A stretch of DNA of 64,000 nt from Thermoanaerobaculia bacterium (GTDB taxonomy: Bacteria > Acidobacteriota > Thermoanaerobaculia > Multivoradales > J023), in the NCBI GenBank assembly GCA_030431255.1, contig JAUIJL010000005.1, positions 279,313-343,312 of the forward strand. Direction: 5' to 3'. A program made the translations under genes and the position numbers. Under the pieces are notes generated by a model. It did no database searches and was not told the origin of the DNA. It saw only the letters and a program-made list of their open reading frames with translations. Positions 42,397 to 53,419 of the stretch are shown here, in pieces; the first letter of the stretch is position 1; each line of letters begins with the position of its first letter.

Positions 42397-43593
42397 GTGG
42401 CCGCGATCTCATTTTTGGATTCCCATATGTGTCCAACCGCCTTGCTGCAAAGCATCGAAGAGACCGTTAGACGGGCCCAGGCCTTGGAATTTGTGGTGCC
42501 CGACGACACCGGTTTCTTCTCGGTGCAGAGCAGCTTGATCCACCAAGTTCAGGACATCATCGAAGAAGCCCTGAGCCTGATGCGCCGGGTCATGGACCAC
42601 TATGACGAGGCCGACAGCTCCGATTCCACCCCGCAGCTTCTGGTGGATGTCGACGGAGCCGACGAAGAGGATTTCCTGCGGGAAATCGGCGCCGCTATCT
42701 CCATCGAGCTGGCCGCCCAGGAAGTCTCCAACATCGCCTTCGCCGTGCGCGCCCAGCTCTTGGAATCCTTCCACGCCCTCAACGGCGCCCTCGACAGCGA
42801 CCAGATCTGGGTCGTCGCCTCCCACGCGGACACCGGGCTTCGCCGGGCCGGCAAGGGTCTGATTACCCTCGAGCACACCATCCGGGAATACGAGGGTCTC
42901 GAGCCCGTGGAGCGCACTTGGAGCAAGCTCCACGACTCCTTGGAGATCCGCCGGCTCTATTGCCAATTCCGCCGCGGTATCTCACACCTGGGAGCCCCCG
43001 AGACCCCTGAGGAGCTGAACAGCGGCCTGCGCAAAGCTGCCCACCGCATCGCCATCCTGCGCGACCGAAGCATTTACCCGCTGATGCGCATCTCGGATCG
43101 CATTCCAATCCGTCGACTGCAAAAACGCATCCTCGGCTGGTTGGAAAACCACCAGGCCGCCGATCGGGACGAGCAAGGCCGCCGCCTGTGGAGCGATCTC
43201 CAATCGTTCTCCGAGCTCTTGGTGCAGGTCAACCATCGAGAAGAGCTGCGCGAGCACGACCGTCGAGTCGTTCGGGAATGGCTGGAGTCTCATTTCCCGG
43301 AAGACTTGAGCGGCGAGCTGATCAATCCCTTGACGCCGGACCTGACCCCAGCCGAGGCACCACCCCTGGATCCGCAAGATCCGACCATGCCCCGCCTCGC
43401 CGGAGTGGAGGAGCTCGCCGAATTAGAGTCCCTGCTCGGTTGCTCCGAAGAGCTCGACGACCTGCTGCTCCGCCCCGGACAACACAGCCTCGAGGACCTG
43501 CGAGGCCCGCTCCAGAGGATCTTCCGCAAGCTGAATCGCCCCTTCGAAGCACCCGAAAACCCTCTGGTGGATCTTCAGCCAGTGGACTCCTAG
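42397..43593 (+). CDS. Helical hypothetical protein
   Basis: About 398 residues from GTG 42397, or 388 from ATG 42427; neither has a strong RBS. The protein is acidic, soluble and almost entirely alpha-helical by composition (SIEETVRRAQALEF ... IEEALSLMRRVMDHY), with a Pro/Leu/Asp linker near residue 330 and an acidic helical tail. No signal peptide, membrane helix or catalytic motif was recognised. It lies 47 bases after the DUF4097 gene on the same strand and converges with the membrane protein at 43632. Function not assignable. Confidence 0.7.
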   Translation: MAAISFLDSHMCPTALLQSIEETVRRAQALEFVVPDDTGFFSVQSSLIHQVQDIIEEALSLMRRVMDHYDEADSSDSTPQLLVDVDGADEEDFLREIGAAISIELAAQEVSNIAFAVRAQLLESFHALNGALDSDQIWVVASHADTGLRRAGKGLITLEHTIREYEGLEPVERTWSKLHDSLEIRRLYCQFRRGISHLGAPETPEELNSGLRKAAHRIAILRDRSIYPLMRISDRIPIRRLQKRILGWLENHQAADRDEQGRRLWSDLQSFSELLVQVNHREELREHDRRVVREWLESHFPEDLSGELINPLTPDLTPAEAPPLDPQDPTMPRLAGVEELAELESLLGCSEELDDLLLRPGQHSLEDLRGPLQRIFRKLNRPFEAPENPLVDLQPVDS

Positions 43594-43631
43594 TCTGGAC
43601 CCGCTGGACGAAACGGCAAGCTGCAAAAGCG

Positions 43632-44939
43632 TCAAGGAGTCAGCGAGGCTTCTAGCCGATCCGTCTGTTCGGCCTCAAGCCGATCCGTCTGTTCGGCCTC
43701 AAGCCGATCCGCCTCGGCTGCGTCGGCCAGCGCGCCGGGGTGGTCCGGTGCTAGGGCCAGGACCCGCTCGGTCAGGCGGCGGCTGTCGAGAATCCACGGG
43801 GATGGGTCTAGATTCCGCTCCAGACGCCATTGAGCGTGCAGGAGGTCGACCTCCGAGCGCCCGAGCAGCAGGGGCACGGACTCTGGGGCGGTGCGCAAAC
43901 CGTCCTGACAGGAAACTTCTGCCTGGGAGAAGCGGGGCGCCCGGCTTAGGGGCGCCCGGCTGAGGGGCGCCCGGCTTAGGGGCGCCCGGCTGAGGGGCGC
44001 CCGGTCGTTGGTGTTGGGGCTGCCCAGGTCGGCTCGCAGCACGTCGAGCCATGCGGAGCACAGCCCGAGAAATACGTCGGAGTCGCTGGGCCTTCGCATC
44101 TGCGCCTCGTTGAAGGCTTCGATCGCCGCGGCCCAAGACGGTCGAGCTTGCTCGACATCCCCCTCGGAGCGGGCCATCATGAATCGGCCTTGCATCACGT
44201 GCAGGCTGCCCAAAAGCCACGCGGGGTCCACGCCTTCCGCCTCCAGCTGGTACCCCAGCTCGGGCACGGCCGCCAGCCACGGCTCGAGAGATGGGAAGTC
44301 GGTGGCGGCTGCGACGTCGAGCCGGCGCAGCTGAGATAAGATTTGCCCAGGTTGGGGATCGTCGGGCGCGATCACGCTGAAGCACTCAGCCAGAGCCGTC
44401 CATGAATCGAGCAGCGGCGTCTCCCGGGTCGGGTCTTGCCCGATCGTCGGCCGTGGTGCGATCAAACGGCGGATCAACATCCTTCCGTGAACCACGGCTC
44501 GGGCCCGGGCGAGCTCCGGGGAACGTTCCCCGGAGCGCCAAAGCTGATCGAAGAAATGGGCCGCGGCGCGATCCTGGCGTACCGCCGAATACAGCCGCCC
44601 GACACTCCGGCTCGCTCGCGGATGACGGGTGGCATCGCGGCTCAACCCCAGCTCGCCGACCACCGCCGCCAGCTGACGGACCACCTGACGTCGGGCGAAT
44701 CTCAAATCGTGGATCGGTCGTTGGTAGAGGGCTTCCACCTGCCGAATCTGATCTTGGACCTTGACCACGAAGCGCTCGGCGGAACGCGCTTCGCGATGCC
44801 GCTTTCGCACCTCCTCAAGGTGACGTCCCGCCCACAGGGCGAGGGCAATCGCCACGAGGGCCAACACCGGCCCCAAGCTCCAAAATCTCGGGTTTCGAAG
44901 ACGGTGACGTCGGGCTTTTTTTTGCAGTGAGCTGAGCAC
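43632..44939 (-). CDS. Membrane-anchored TPR-like protein with coding tandem repeats
   Basis: A 435-residue protein anchored by one N-terminal helix (FWSLGPVLALVAIALALWAG, ~20-39), then a coiled-coil stretch and helical pairs resembling degenerate TPRs (for example WAAAIEAFNEAQMRRPSDSDVFLGL and LAPDHPGALADAAEADRL). Two tandem repeats lie in frame: four APLSR units (15 bp, ~residues 316-335) and a DRLEAEQT tail (24 bp, two full copies plus part). The gene is divergent from the chemosensory operon starting at 45059 and might belong to it functionally, but nothing proves that. Confidence 0.7.
   Translation of the reverse strand: MLSSLQKKARRHRLRNPRFWSLGPVLALVAIALALWAGRHLEEVRKRHREARSAERFVVKVQDQIRQVEALYQRPIHDLRFARRQVVRQLAAVVGELGLSRDATRHPRASRSVGRLYSAVRQDRAAAHFFDQLWRSGERSPELARARAVVHGRMLIRRLIAPRPTIGQDPTRETPLLDSWTALAECFSVIAPDDPQPGQILSQLRRLDVAAATDFPSLEPWLAAVPELGYQLEAEGVDPAWLLGSLHVMQGRFMMARSEGDVEQARPSWAAAIEAFNEAQMRRPSDSDVFLGLCSAWLDVLRADLGSPNTNDRAPLSRAPLSRAPLSRAPLSRAPRFSQAEVSCQDGLRTAPESVPLLLGRSEVDLLHAQWRLERNLDPSPWILDSRRLTERVLALAPDHPGALADAAEADRLEAEQTDRLEAEQTDRLEASLTP
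43655..43710. repeat. 24-bp in-frame tandem repeat
   Basis: Two full copies and a partial third of a 24-bp unit containing CCGATCCGTCTGTTCGGC, encoding the DRLEAEQT tail of the 43632 protein. Confidence 0.85.
43936..44004. repeat. 15-bp in-frame tandem repeat
   Basis: Four full units alternate exactly between GGCGCCCGGCTTAGG and GGCGCCCGGCTGAGG, then a partial unit. The T/G alternation implies that a 30-bp pair was duplicated. It encodes APLSR repeats. Confidence 0.95.
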
Positions 44940-45058
44940 GGCGAGATTCTATCTGAGCATTTCGATCTGCACCTTTGCCATGCTAATCTGCCCCTCAACG
45001 GCTGATGAAAATGTTGATCCTCGCCGGATCGAAGCGCTTGATCGAATAAGGCACATCC

Positions 45059-45673
45059 ATGTCAAAGACCGCAGACGGCTCGCCCGTGTCGCCGGCTCTT
45101 GCGCCACTTTCGGAGCATGCCCACCTGGCGACCCCTCCCGAGATGATCCGCTGGGATCTCGGCGAGCGAGCGACCTTGGATAGACCGAAAGAGCGCTTGG
45201 CCGTGGTGCGCATTGCCGGTCGTAACATCGCCATCGAAGGACGATTCAGCCGAGGGGTTCAAGCCCTCGGTGAGCCCACGGCGATTCCCCTCACCCCAGA
45301 GCACATTTTAGGGTTGTGCCACGTACGTGGCGGCATCTTGCCGGTGGTGGACTTAGCCCTTTTTGTCGATCCCGCCGCCCACCACGGCCGGCGCTCCGCC
45401 GCCTCGGGCCGCACTGCTCTGGTCTTGCAGATCGACCAGGAGGCCATTTGCCTCTGCGTCGACGAAGTGATCGCTTTCGAGCCCTTCCAGATGGATCGCC
45501 TCCAAGCTAGGGACGACGACCCGAACGATCCATGGCATGGCTTGTGGGCCGGTCAAGCGATTTTGGAGCTCGCGGATCTGGAGGTCGGCGAATCCTCGGA
45601 TCGAATGGAGGTCGTTCCGGTTTTGGATCTGCCGGCGACGATTGCGGCCCTTCGCTTTGGGGAGCCTTCGTGA
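45059..45673 (+). CDS. CheW-like chemosensory coupling protein
   Basis: A 204-residue CheW-domain protein that should couple the receptor at 47051 to the CheA at 49078. The fold is recognised from LAVVRIAGRNIAIEGRF, IPLTPEHILGLCHVRGGILPVVDLAL and ALVLQIDQEAICLCVDEVIAF. A ~30-residue Pro/Ala N-terminal extension precedes the domain. ATG 45059 has AAGG upstream. It is the first gene of a tightly packed operon: its stop overlaps the next start as GTGA. No membrane segment. Confidence 0.87.
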   Translation: MSKTADGSPVSPALAPLSEHAHLATPPEMIRWDLGERATLDRPKERLAVVRIAGRNIAIEGRFSRGVQALGEPTAIPLTPEHILGLCHVRGGILPVVDLALFVDPAAHHGRRSAASGRTALVLQIDQEAICLCVDEVIAFEPFQMDRLQARDDDPNDPWHGLWAGQAILELADLEVGESSDRMEVVPVLDLPATIAALRFGEPS

Positions 45674-47028
45674 ACCGGCGACGATTTCTCGGCCTGCTCG
45701 GCGGCGCCGGCTGTGTCGGTTATGGAGCGCCCGCAAGCCTGTGGGCGCAAACCCGAGTCCCGGGCATCTCGCCCCTAGAAATTCGCCTGGGCACGAGTCT
45801 GGGTTTGACCGGCCCCGAGGGACCCCAGGTTTACGACTATTTGCGCGGATTCGTGACCCAGCTCGATGAGACCAGCTCCCAAGGGGGCGTGCACGAACGG
45901 CGTTTGACTTTATTCGCCCTCGACCACGGTGCGCAGCCCCAACGGGCTGTTCGGAACGTGGTCAGCTTGCTCAACGAGAACGAGGTCTTTTCCTTGGTTG
46001 CCCTCGGCAGCACCGACGCTTTGCTCAGGGTTCTACCCCTGCTGTCCAGGAACCGATTCCACGCCGCGCCGATCACTCCGGATCCCTTGCTCTTCGGCGC
46101 TTGGGGCGGTGCACAGGCCCTCTACGAGCCCTCCTTGGCTCAGCGGATCTTCTGTTTCCGCCCCTCTTTCGAGCTCGAGATGGACGTGCTCGTCGGGCAA
46201 TTGATCGCCGAAGGGAGAGAACGCCCGAGCCTTTGCTATTCCCTCGACGCCACGGGGCGGGCGATTCAAGACGCCGTGACCTCAGCCGCGACCCGACACG
46301 GATGCCCGGTGGTGGCGGAGGCCGCCTACGCGCCCGGCGAGTCCGTGGATAAGGCTTGGCAACACCTCCGGTCCGAGCCCACGGATACCGTGATCTGCGC
46401 CCTGCACACGCGCCAGGTCGCCGAGTGGGTGGAGCTCTGCCAAAACCGGTCTTGGCCGCTACCGGTCGCTTTGCCGTCCACCGTCGGCGGCGAGCTTCTC
46501 CTGGCGGATCTCGCTCAGAAAGGCCTGGAGAGCCTCGATCAGGAGATCCTGCAAAGCCGTGTGGTTCCTACCCTCGACGAGGGCGACCCCGAGGCCCTTG
46601 CGCTGCGGGAGCTGACCCGCCGTCGAGATGCCAACCTATCCGAGCATTGGCGGCCGGCCGAGCACGTCTTCGAGCACCCCCTGACCGCGGCCGGCCTGGA
46701 GGGGTTCTTGACCGCCAAGGCGCTCATCCGAGCCTTGGAGCTGGCGGGGCCCGAGCCCGATGCAGAGCTGTTTACGGCGGCCTGGTCGCGGACCCGTGAG
46801 CTTGAGCCCGAGGCGATGAGCCCGCCCGAAGATCCGCTGGAGGGCACTTCCTCGGATCCCTTCACCGAGTCATCCTCAGGCCCGACCGAAGCTCAACGCC
46901 GCCCCGTTTTTCACCCCCGATCCGTGATCTTGGCCCGCGCTGTGGCCGGCGGAAAGTGGCGCCGCCTCTCCACCTCCGACACTCCCGATCCAGACCCGTC
47001 GCCCGCTGAGCGGTCGACCTCGACTTGA
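45670..47028 (+). CDS. Tat-exported periplasmic binding protein (LivK/Peripla_BP_6 type)
   Basis: A 452-residue type I periplasmic binding protein of the branched-chain amino acid/amide family. GTG 45670 overlaps the CheW stop (GTGA) and starts a twin-arginine signal, [18 protein letters not shown]. The mature protein opens [20 protein letters not shown], with VNVV-like [20 protein letters not shown] and [19 protein letters not shown] typical of the fold. The C-terminus is a Pro/Ser/Asp-rich tail. No transport permease or ATPase is nearby. Placed between CheW and the MCP, it probably presents a ligand to the MCP rather than to a transporter. The ligand is unknown. Confidence 0.85.
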   Translation: MNRRRFLGLLGGAGCVGYGAPASLWAQTRVPGISPLEIRLGTSLGLTGPEGPQVYDYLRGFVTQLDETSSQGGVHERRLTLFALDHGAQPQRAVRNVVSLLNENEVFSLVALGSTDALLRVLPLLSRNRFHAAPITPDPLLFGAWGGAQALYEPSLAQRIFCFRPSFELEMDVLVGQLIAEGRERPSLCYSLDATGRAIQDAVTSAATRHGCPVVAEAAYAPGESVDKAWQHLRSEPTDTVICALHTRQVAEWVELCQNRSWPLPVALPSTVGGELLLADLAQKGLESLDQEILQSRVVPTLDEGDPEALALRELTRRRDANLSEHWRPAEHVFEHPLTAAGLEGFLTAKALIRALELAGPEPDAELFTAAWSRTRELEPEAMSPPEDPLEGTSSDPFTESSSGPTEAQRRPVFHPRSVILARAVAGGKWRRLSTSDTPDPDPSPAERSTST

Positions 47029-47050
47029 TTTCCACTGCTCGAGGAGCATC

Positions 47051-49081
47051 ATGCAGACCGAGGACCCCAACCTCGCCTCCCAGGCGGAGCTTCCACTCGA
47101 TTTGAGAGACGAGTCGGAAGCCGCGTCGACCCGCGACATCTCCAGCCCGCCCCAGCGACGTCGGGGCTCGAGCTCCATCGGCCGTCTGACCCGCCCATTT
47201 TCGTGGATCATGTTGCTCTTATGTATCGTGATTCCCGGCTTCGTCTTCAAGATGGTGGACCTGCGCCTGCAACACCATGCCTTGTCGGCCGGACGAGCGA
47301 CGGCCTACGGATTGGCGGTTTCCGCCATGGATCTGACGATTCGCGGTGACGGCGCCACCTTGCAGACCCGCCTCGACGACGCGACACCGGCACCCGAAAT
47401 CGACTACGCCCTATTCGTTCGACCGGACGGCAGCCCGTGGATTCACGGCTTTTCGCCGGCCGTTCCGGCGGAGATCGCCTCCCGAGACCCGAGATCCGGG
47501 GAGGCCCAAGAGCTCAGCATCTCGAACGCCGAGGGCGAGCACCGATCCGTGATCGACCTCGTCCATCCGCTGTCGGACGGCGAAATGGGTTTCGTCAGGG
47601 TCGGAGTCGATTTGGCACCCGCCCGCCGAGCCGCCGTCCAAATTGCCGGCATGGTCGGTGCCGGGCTTGTTTTCGCCTGGCTCCTGGGCTGGCTCTGGCT
47701 CAGGGCGAGCGCCAAGAAGGCGCTCGAGCCTCTTCGCGAGATTCAATCCTCCCTCGCCTACGCCACCGCCGGTGACTATGACCATCTGATCACGGGGGAA
47801 ACCCATGGCGAGATGGGCTCGGTGGCCGAATCGTTGAATCATCTGCTGCTGGCGCTGCAAGGAGAGCCGGACCACCACATCCCAGGACCCGAGCTGGACG
47901 CCGCAGACACCGAGACCGTGAGTCTCGAGGATCCGTTCTTCGAGCCCCCGGCAGCAACACCCGAAAGCCCGAGGGAGGTGGCCTCGGTGGACGCCGGCCC
48001 GAGGGAGGTGCAGGCCGAGACTCCACCACCGATTCCTATTCGAGGCGACCACGCTCCCGACCCCCGGATCCAGGACGCTCTCGACCGAGCGCTAAGGACC
48101 GCACAACGTTTGGCTCACGGGCCGACCCACGTGACCTCCTCTCCGGTGGATCCGGGAGCTCCCGTCGAGCAGAGGCTAGGGGTGCTGGAAACGGCGCTGG
48201 CCGGCATCGAATCCAGGATCGGTGACCGGGTCCGACGGGCCCAAGCCGCCGCTGACGGCGTCCAAGTCCAAGCCGCCGAGATGATCGACCGGGCACAGTC
48301 CATGGCGGCCGGCGCGCTGGCCCAATCCCAGGATGCGGGCAAGACCAGTGACGAGGTCGGCCGCATCAGCAGCTCGATCCGCCAAGTGTCCGACAACGCG
48401 GTGGCGTCCGCCGAGGCGGCTCGTCAAACTCAGATGTCGGCGGAGAACGGCCAGCAGGCAGTCCGCCGATCCCTGGAAGGCATGCAACGCATTCGCCGCG
48501 AGGTGCAGACCATCTCCCAACGCATCAAGAGCCTGGGGGATCGATCGCTCGAGGTCTCCGAGGTGGTCGACACTATGACCACCATCTCCTCGCAAACCAA
48601 CCTGCTGGCCCTCAACGCGGCGATCGAAGCGTCCAGCGCCGGCGAGGAAGGGGTCCGCTTCGCCGTGGTCGCCGACGAGGTTCGGCGCCTGGCGGAAGAC
48701 TCGGCGCGGGCCTCCAAGCGGATCGCGTTGTTGATCCGCACCATCCAAACCGAGGTCCAAGACGCCGTCGTGGCCATGGAAAAGGGCACCGTGGAGGTGG
48801 AGAGCGGCTACCGAATCACCCACGAGGCCGGTGAGCGGCTTCAGGAGATCGCCCGCCAAAGCGGCAGCTCGGCACGCTTGGCCCAAGCGATTTCGGAAAA
48901 CGCCGGATCCCACGTGGCCGGCATTTCACGGATCGTCGGATCGGTGCAATCCATGACCGAGGTCGCCCAACACACCGAGAGCTCCGTGCGCGACAGTCGA
49001 CAGCTGGCGGAGCAGCTCAAGCAGCAAGCAGAGCTTTTGAGCCGAGCCTTGGCTGATCTCGATCCGTCCCGAACGCCATGA
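47051..49081 (+). CDS. Methyl-accepting chemotaxis protein
   Basis: A 676-residue transmembrane chemoreceptor. TM1 is about 50-67 and TM2 about 197-217, enclosing a ~130-residue extracytoplasmic sensor of no recognised type. A HAMP-like segment and a Pro/Glu-rich linker (~270-345) follow. The signalling hairpin has the conserved tip [21 protein letters not shown] followed by [22 protein letters not shown] 47051 has GAGGAG directly upstream; its stop overlaps the CheA start (ATGA). No CheR/CheB pentapeptide tail was seen, and no cheR or cheB lies nearby. Confidence 0.92.
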   Translation: MQTEDPNLASQAELPLDLRDESEAASTRDISSPPQRRRGSSSIGRLTRPFSWIMLLLCIVIPGFVFKMVDLRLQHHALSAGRATAYGLAVSAMDLTIRGDGATLQTRLDDATPAPEIDYALFVRPDGSPWIHGFSPAVPAEIASRDPRSGEAQELSISNAEGEHRSVIDLVHPLSDGEMGFVRVGVDLAPARRAAVQIAGMVGAGLVFAWLLGWLWLRASAKKALEPLREIQSSLAYATAGDYDHLITGETHGEMGSVAESLNHLLLALQGEPDHHIPGPELDAADTETVSLEDPFFEPPAATPESPREVASVDAGPREVQAETPPPIPIRGDHAPDPRIQDALDRALRTAQRLAHGPTHVTSSPVDPGAPVEQRLGVLETALAGIESRIGDRVRRAQAAADGVQVQAAEMIDRAQSMAAGALAQSQDAGKTSDEVGRISSSIRQVSDNAVASAEAARQTQMSAENGQQAVRRSLEGMQRIRREVQTISQRIKSLGDRSLEVSEVVDTMTTISSQTNLLALNAAIEASSAGEEGVRFAVVADEVRRLAEDSARASKRIALLIRTIQTEVQDAVVAMEKGTVEVESGYRITHEAGERLQEIARQSGSSARLAQAISENAGSHVAGISRIVGSVQSMTEVAQHTESSVRDSRQLAEQLKQQAELLSRALADLDPSRTP

Positions 49082-52000
49082 ACGAAAGTCGGGATCCCCA
49101 GCGAATCGCTGCGTTCCTGATGGCCGGATGGAAGGGCCTCGTGGGTCTCGAGGAGGCGGTGGAAGGGCTCCAAGGCCAGGAATCCGACGCCGCGCGCAAA
49201 GCCCTGAGCGAGCTCAGCCGAGAGCTCGCCGGCTCCGCCGAGACCTACGGTTTCTACGGCATCGCCCGTCTCGCCGCCAGCATGGAACGGTTGGCGAACG
49301 CCTTCCCGCCCTTGGAGCACTCGAGCGCGGCGGATATCTTGCAACTGTTGGGAGACACCCTGACGGTCTTTCCCATGGTGCTCGACAACATCGCCGCCGA
49401 AGGTAGTGAGGACATCCCCCAGGTGCCGGGATTGCAATGGCGCTACGACGTGGAGGTCCCGGCGGCGGAAGAGCTCGCTGCTCAGCGCCGACGGGCCCAG
49501 GCCCCCGGCCCGGTGGACGCACAGCTCGAACGGCTGCGCCGAGCCGAGCCGGAAATGGTGGGATTCTTCGTCGCCGACGCACGCCAGCATCTCGCGGGCA
49601 TGGAGTCCCGCCTTGCCCGGCTGAGAAGCTTGGCACCACACCTCGACACTGCCGACATAGAGATCCTGAACGACTTCTTCCGCCATGCCCACACGATCAA
49701 AGGGGCGGCCTACACGGTGGGATGCCACGCCGCCGGTGACCTGGCCCACGGCATGGAAGACATCCTGGTCGGGATCCGCAGCGGTGAGGTCCGCCTGAAC
49801 GAGGAGATCCTGGAGGTCGGAGCACGCTGTGCCTCGGCGCTGGAAGCCATGGCCGATCGCCTCGACGGTCGCCCCGGACCCGCTGTTCAGCCCTCCTACG
49901 ACCAAATCCTGAGGCACATCAACGACCTGCGCCCACACCTCGACCACGACGTCACGGCAAGCTCCACAGAAACCGCCGGGCAGACCGCGATGGCGACCGT
50001 GGTCCATGCCGTGGAGCCCACGAGCTCGGCTCCGGGCCGCGAGGCCGACCCGGAGAGCGCCGAGGCGCGACCGACCGCCGACTCCGAGGCGATACACCCG
50101 GGATCGGCCGAGCCAAAAGCTTCGGCCCTGAAGCCGCCATCCGAGCTGACGATTCCCGAGCCCGCTGTCCCACCCGTTGGGGTTGACGGGCTGGGGGCGA
50201 GCCGATCGACCGACGATCCGTTCGATAAACGCTATCTCGACAAAAGCTTCAAAGAGGGAAGGGCCGAGGGTCATGACCCAGGGGACCTCGCCGACGATCA
50301 CACGCCCGTGCCTCCGGTATCCGTGCCGTCGATCTCTTTCGCCGCCGAAGATGCCCGGGAAGTCCTCGATAGTGAGCGGGCTCGCTCCACCTTGCGGGTC
50401 GATCTGGGACGGTTGGAAAGCGTGCTCGATTTGGCCGGCGAGGTGACCGTCGCCCACGGCACGTCCGTGCGGCAGCTGGCCCAATTGGAGGGCATTCAAC
50501 AGCAACTGGAGGATTGCCGACGGCGGATGAGCAAGACCACCGCCACCTTTCAGCAGCGCCATCTGAATCCCATGCTCGAATCGAGGTCCCAAGGCCCGGA
50601 GCCCGACCTGCCGCCCGTGCCCGGCTCCGAAGGTCCCGCAGGCCGCACCTCAGCCGGCCGCACCTCAGCCGGCCGCACCTCAGCCGGCCGCTCGGTCGCA
50701 GAGCAATTCGCGGAGCTCGAATTCGACCGCTACGACGATTTCAATATCCTGGCCCGACGCATCGGAGAGCTGTCGTCGGATCTGAGCGAGATCCACCACG
50801 AGCTGGAGCACATGCTCTCCTCTGCTCGGCACAGCTCGCTGCAAGTTCAAAGCTTGACCCGACGCCTTCGCGTCGGCATCGGTCGGGTCCGCATGGTGCC
50901 CGTCGGCCGGCTCTTCGCACGTTTTTCACGCCTCGGTCGCAAGGCCGCCGCCGAGGCCTCCAAGGATCTCGAGATCGAGCTTTCCGGGGAGAACGTAGAA
51001 ATCGACAATGCGGTCATCGAGCGGGTCGCCGAGCCCCTCACCCACTTGGTGCAAAACGCCATCCACCACGGCATCGAATCCCCGGACACCCGTCGCATGA
51101 TCGGCAAGGAGCCCACGGGCACCTTGCGCTTCGCCGCCCGAGCCAAAGGGCGACGGGTCCGTCTAGAGGTTTCGGACGACGGCGCTGGGATCGATCTGGA
51201 ATCGATCAAGAAACGGGCTCTCGAGCTCGGCCTACGGGGCACGGCCGACTTGGAAGCCCTATCCGACCGCGAGGCCCTCGACTTGATCTACCTACCGGGT
51301 TTGACCACCTCCCAGAGGGTCACCACCTCGGCCGGGCGGGGCGTGGGCATGGACGCGGTGCGCCATAGTGTCAACCGCCTGGGGGGCGACATCTTGGTCG
51401 AAAGCGAGCCCGGGGCCGGCACCCGATTCATCCTCGAGCTGCCCGCCAGCCTGCTGGTGACCGAAGCCCTGGTGGTGCGAGCCGGCGATGCCTCCTTCGC
51501 CCTGCCGCTGCCCCAGGTCGACCGCTTGGGCCATCTTTTCGAGGGGGATCTTCGGGTGACCGCGCCCGCCGACGATACTCCTGGGTCGGCAACGGAGATC
51601 GCCCATTTCGCCGGACGGGATTGGCCGGTGCTCCGGCTGGCTGAGCGCCTCGGCCTCGTCGCCCGGGGACCCGTCGACGAGGTGCCCGGGCTGGTGGCGA
51701 CCGCCGCCTTGGTGCGGTCACCGTCCGCCACCGCCTTGATCGTCGACGAGGTGGTGGGGATCGAAGAATTGGTGGTCAAACCCTTGGGCCCCTTCCTCGC
51801 GGGCGCCCACCTCTTCAACGGCGCGACCCTGGACACCCGCGGCAACATAATTTTGATGCTCGACCTCACCGCCCTGGTGACCGGCGAAACCCTTCTCCAT
51901 GCTCAACCCACGGACGCGGCCCTGAGCTTGCCCGAGGCACCACCGAGGGTGCTGCTGGCCGACGATTCCCTGAGTGTTCGTCGGGTGCTGGGAAGGGTCT

Positions 52001-52317
52001 TGCAGAAGGAAGGTTACGAGGTCTTCACCGCCCGCGACGGTGCCGAAGCCTTGGAGCTGTTGCTCGATTTGCCGTTTGATGCCGTCATCACCGATCTGGA
52101 AATGCCCCGCATGTCCGGCTATGAGCTGATCGACGATTTGCGCAATCGCGCGTCGACCAAAGACACCCCGGTGTGGGTGGTCACGACCCGTGCCGGAGCC
52201 CGTCACGCCGCCCTGGCCAAGGATTTGGGAGCCGTCGGTTATCTGGCCAAACCCGTCGACGCAGAGCTGCTGGTGGGACAGCTGGAATCGATCGTCGGCC
52301 GGGGACGTCAACTATGA
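49078..52317 (+). CDS. CheA-type hybrid histidine kinase with receiver domain
   Basis: A 1079-residue ChpA-like CheA. An N-terminal Hpt-like bundle (~5-110) has [11 protein letters not shown] where HxLKG should be (Arg48 for His), so it is probably inactive. The true Hpt is at ~155-265 with His205 in [11 protein letters not shown]. After an acidic/Pro linker come the dimerisation helices, HATPase (Asn660 in [32 protein letters not shown]), CheW-like domain (~790-935) and a C-terminal receiver with Asp1006 in VITDLEMP. Three GRTSA units (15-bp repeats, 50641-50685) sit in the dimerisation region. ATG 49078 overlaps the MCP stop, and the stop overlaps the next CheW gene. Confidence 0.93.
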   Translation: MNESRDPQRIAAFLMAGWKGLVGLEEAVEGLQGQESDAARKALSELSRELAGSAETYGFYGIARLAASMERLANAFPPLEHSSAADILQLLGDTLTVFPMVLDNIAAEGSEDIPQVPGLQWRYDVEVPAAEELAAQRRRAQAPGPVDAQLERLRRAEPEMVGFFVADARQHLAGMESRLARLRSLAPHLDTADIEILNDFFRHAHTIKGAAYTVGCHAAGDLAHGMEDILVGIRSGEVRLNEEILEVGARCASALEAMADRLDGRPGPAVQPSYDQILRHINDLRPHLDHDVTASSTETAGQTAMATVVHAVEPTSSAPGREADPESAEARPTADSEAIHPGSAEPKASALKPPSELTIPEPAVPPVGVDGLGASRSTDDPFDKRYLDKSFKEGRAEGHDPGDLADDHTPVPPVSVPSISFAAEDAREVLDSERARSTLRVDLGRLESVLDLAGEVTVAHGTSVRQLAQLEGIQQQLEDCRRRMSKTTATFQQRHLNPMLESRSQGPEPDLPPVPGSEGPAGRTSAGRTSAGRTSAGRSVAEQFAELEFDRYDDFNILARRIGELSSDLSEIHHELEHMLSSARHSSLQVQSLTRRLRVGIGRVRMVPVGRLFARFSRLGRKAAAEASKDLEIELSGENVEIDNAVIERVAEPLTHLVQNAIHHGIESPDTRRMIGKEPTGTLRFAARAKGRRVRLEVSDDGAGIDLESIKKRALELGLRGTADLEALSDREALDLIYLPGLTTSQRVTTSAGRGVGMDAVRHSVNRLGGDILVESEPGAGTRFILELPASLLVTEALVVRAGDASFALPLPQVDRLGHLFEGDLRVTAPADDTPGSATEIAHFAGRDWPVLRLAERLGLVARGPVDEVPGLVATAALVRSPSATALIVDEVVGIEELVVKPLGPFLAGAHLFNGATLDTRGNIILMLDLTALVTGETLLHAQPTDAALSLPEAPPRVLLADDSLSVRRVLGRVLQKEGYEVFTARDGAEALELLLDLPFDAVITDLEMPRMSGYELIDDLRNRASTKDTPVWVVTTRAGARHAALAKDLGAVGYLAKPVDAELLVGQLESIVGRGRQL
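50641..50688. repeat. 15-bp in-frame repeat within cheA
   Basis: Three perfect copies of GGCCGCACCTCAGCC plus the start of a fourth, encoding GRTSA repeats between the helices of the dimerisation region. Confidence 0.95.
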
Positions 52318-52886
52318 GCATCGACCCTGCTCGAAGGGCGACCCGACCCGGCCCGTCGGACGAGTCTACGGAGATCTTCCTTCGATTCCAGGTCGGCGAG
52401 GTCTTCTACGCCATTCGCGCCGCCGGGGTCCACAACGTCTTACCCATCGATGTGCGGCCGATCCCCGAGAAAATCGCCAAAAACGGTGTCCTCTACCCCA
52501 CCGTCGATCCCCGGTCGCTCTTCCGCATCGGCGACCTACCCACCGAAGGACGAAGCCACCAGACCGACGAACGACGGATGATCTTGCTTTCCGCCGGCAA
52601 TCGGCTAACTGCCTTGATCGTGGACCGGGTCTTCGACCGGCTGCGCATCGATATCCGTCGCTTTCAGCCCATCCCTTGGCATTTCGGCGGCCGTGAGCAA
52701 CTGTGGTTCGAAGGGGTCGCCTGCCTGGACCCACACCGCTGCCTGGTGCTGTTACGCCCACAAGGTCTGTTGGCCAGCTCCGGCCCCTCCTCCTTGGGCC
52801 GCTCCGAGCCTAGACATGCCGAGCTCAAACCTGGTGATCCCACCGGCTCCGGACCGGCGGCCTTGCAAGGAGAGCCTGGGTCATGA
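52314..52886 (+). CDS. CheW-like protein
   Basis: 190 residues from ATG 52314, which overlaps the CheA stop as ATGA. A CheW-type core is suggested by EIFLRFQVGEVFYAIRAAGV, VLPIDVRPIPEKIAKNGVLY, PTVDPRSLF and TALIVDRVFDRLRID. The usual GxxxxRG segment between strands is weak, so this is a divergent member. The Pro/Ser-rich C-terminal tail is unstructured. It is one of three CheW-like proteins in the operon, probably with different partners. Confidence 0.75.
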   Translation: MSIDPARRATRPGPSDESTEIFLRFQVGEVFYAIRAAGVHNVLPIDVRPIPEKIAKNGVLYPTVDPRSLFRIGDLPTEGRSHQTDERRMILLSAGNRLTALIVDRVFDRLRIDIRRFQPIPWHFGGREQLWFEGVACLDPHRCLVLLRPQGLLASSGPSSLGRSEPRHAELKPGDPTGSGPAALQGEPGS

Positions 52887-53419
52887 GCGCCATTCGCTCC
52901 GAGCCGCCGGCCTTTGTAGAGCGGCGTCAATTCCTGACCTTCCGCTTGGGCGGTCGAACCCGCGGCCTGGACAGCACCCGCATCGTCCGGGTGGCCGAGA
53001 TTCATCACGTCACTCCCTTGCCCAGTGATCTCCGTTGTAACCTAGGGCTGGTGACCCACCGCGGTGTGGTGGCCGGCCTCATGGATCTCGAGCTCTTGGA
53101 AGCGCAGAGCACTGCTCCACAGATTGCTCTCGCCGAGAATAGGGCGACGAGCACGGCGAAAGGCTCGCCGGAAGACGCGGCAGAGACTCCAAACACCGCG
53201 CGGAGCCTCGACCGTCGAGGGGTGCCAGAGGGACCCTTCTTTTGTATCTTCGCCCGTTTTCCCGGGGGCGTGGCGGGATTCGCCATCGACGAGCTCTTGC
53301 AGCTGAGGACCGTCTCGATGTCCGAGGACAACTCGGGCGACCCCGCGGAACCGGCCAAGGCGGCCGAAGCCTTACCGTTTGAAATCGTCGAGCTCGACAC
53401 CCTACAGATCTTCCAATGA
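52883..53419 (+). CDS. Divergent CheW-like protein
   Basis: 178 residues starting at ATG 52883, overlapping the previous stop as ATGA. CheW-like features are FLTFRLGGRTRGLDSTRIVR, VAEIHHVTPLPSDLRCNLGL, VTHRGVVAGLMDLELL and GFAIDELLQLRTVSM; the central part is replaced by an Ala/Thr/Glu-rich insert. Its stop overlaps the following gene (ATGA). It likely works as a coupling or scaffold protein of the same chemosensory array. Confidence 0.72.
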   Translation: MSAIRSEPPAFVERRQFLTFRLGGRTRGLDSTRIVRVAEIHHVTPLPSDLRCNLGLVTHRGVVAGLMDLELLEAQSTAPQIALAENRATSTAKGSPEDAAETPNTARSLDRRGVPEGPFFCIFARFPGGVAGFAIDELLQLRTVSMSEDNSGDPAEPAKAAEALPFEIVELDTLQIFQ

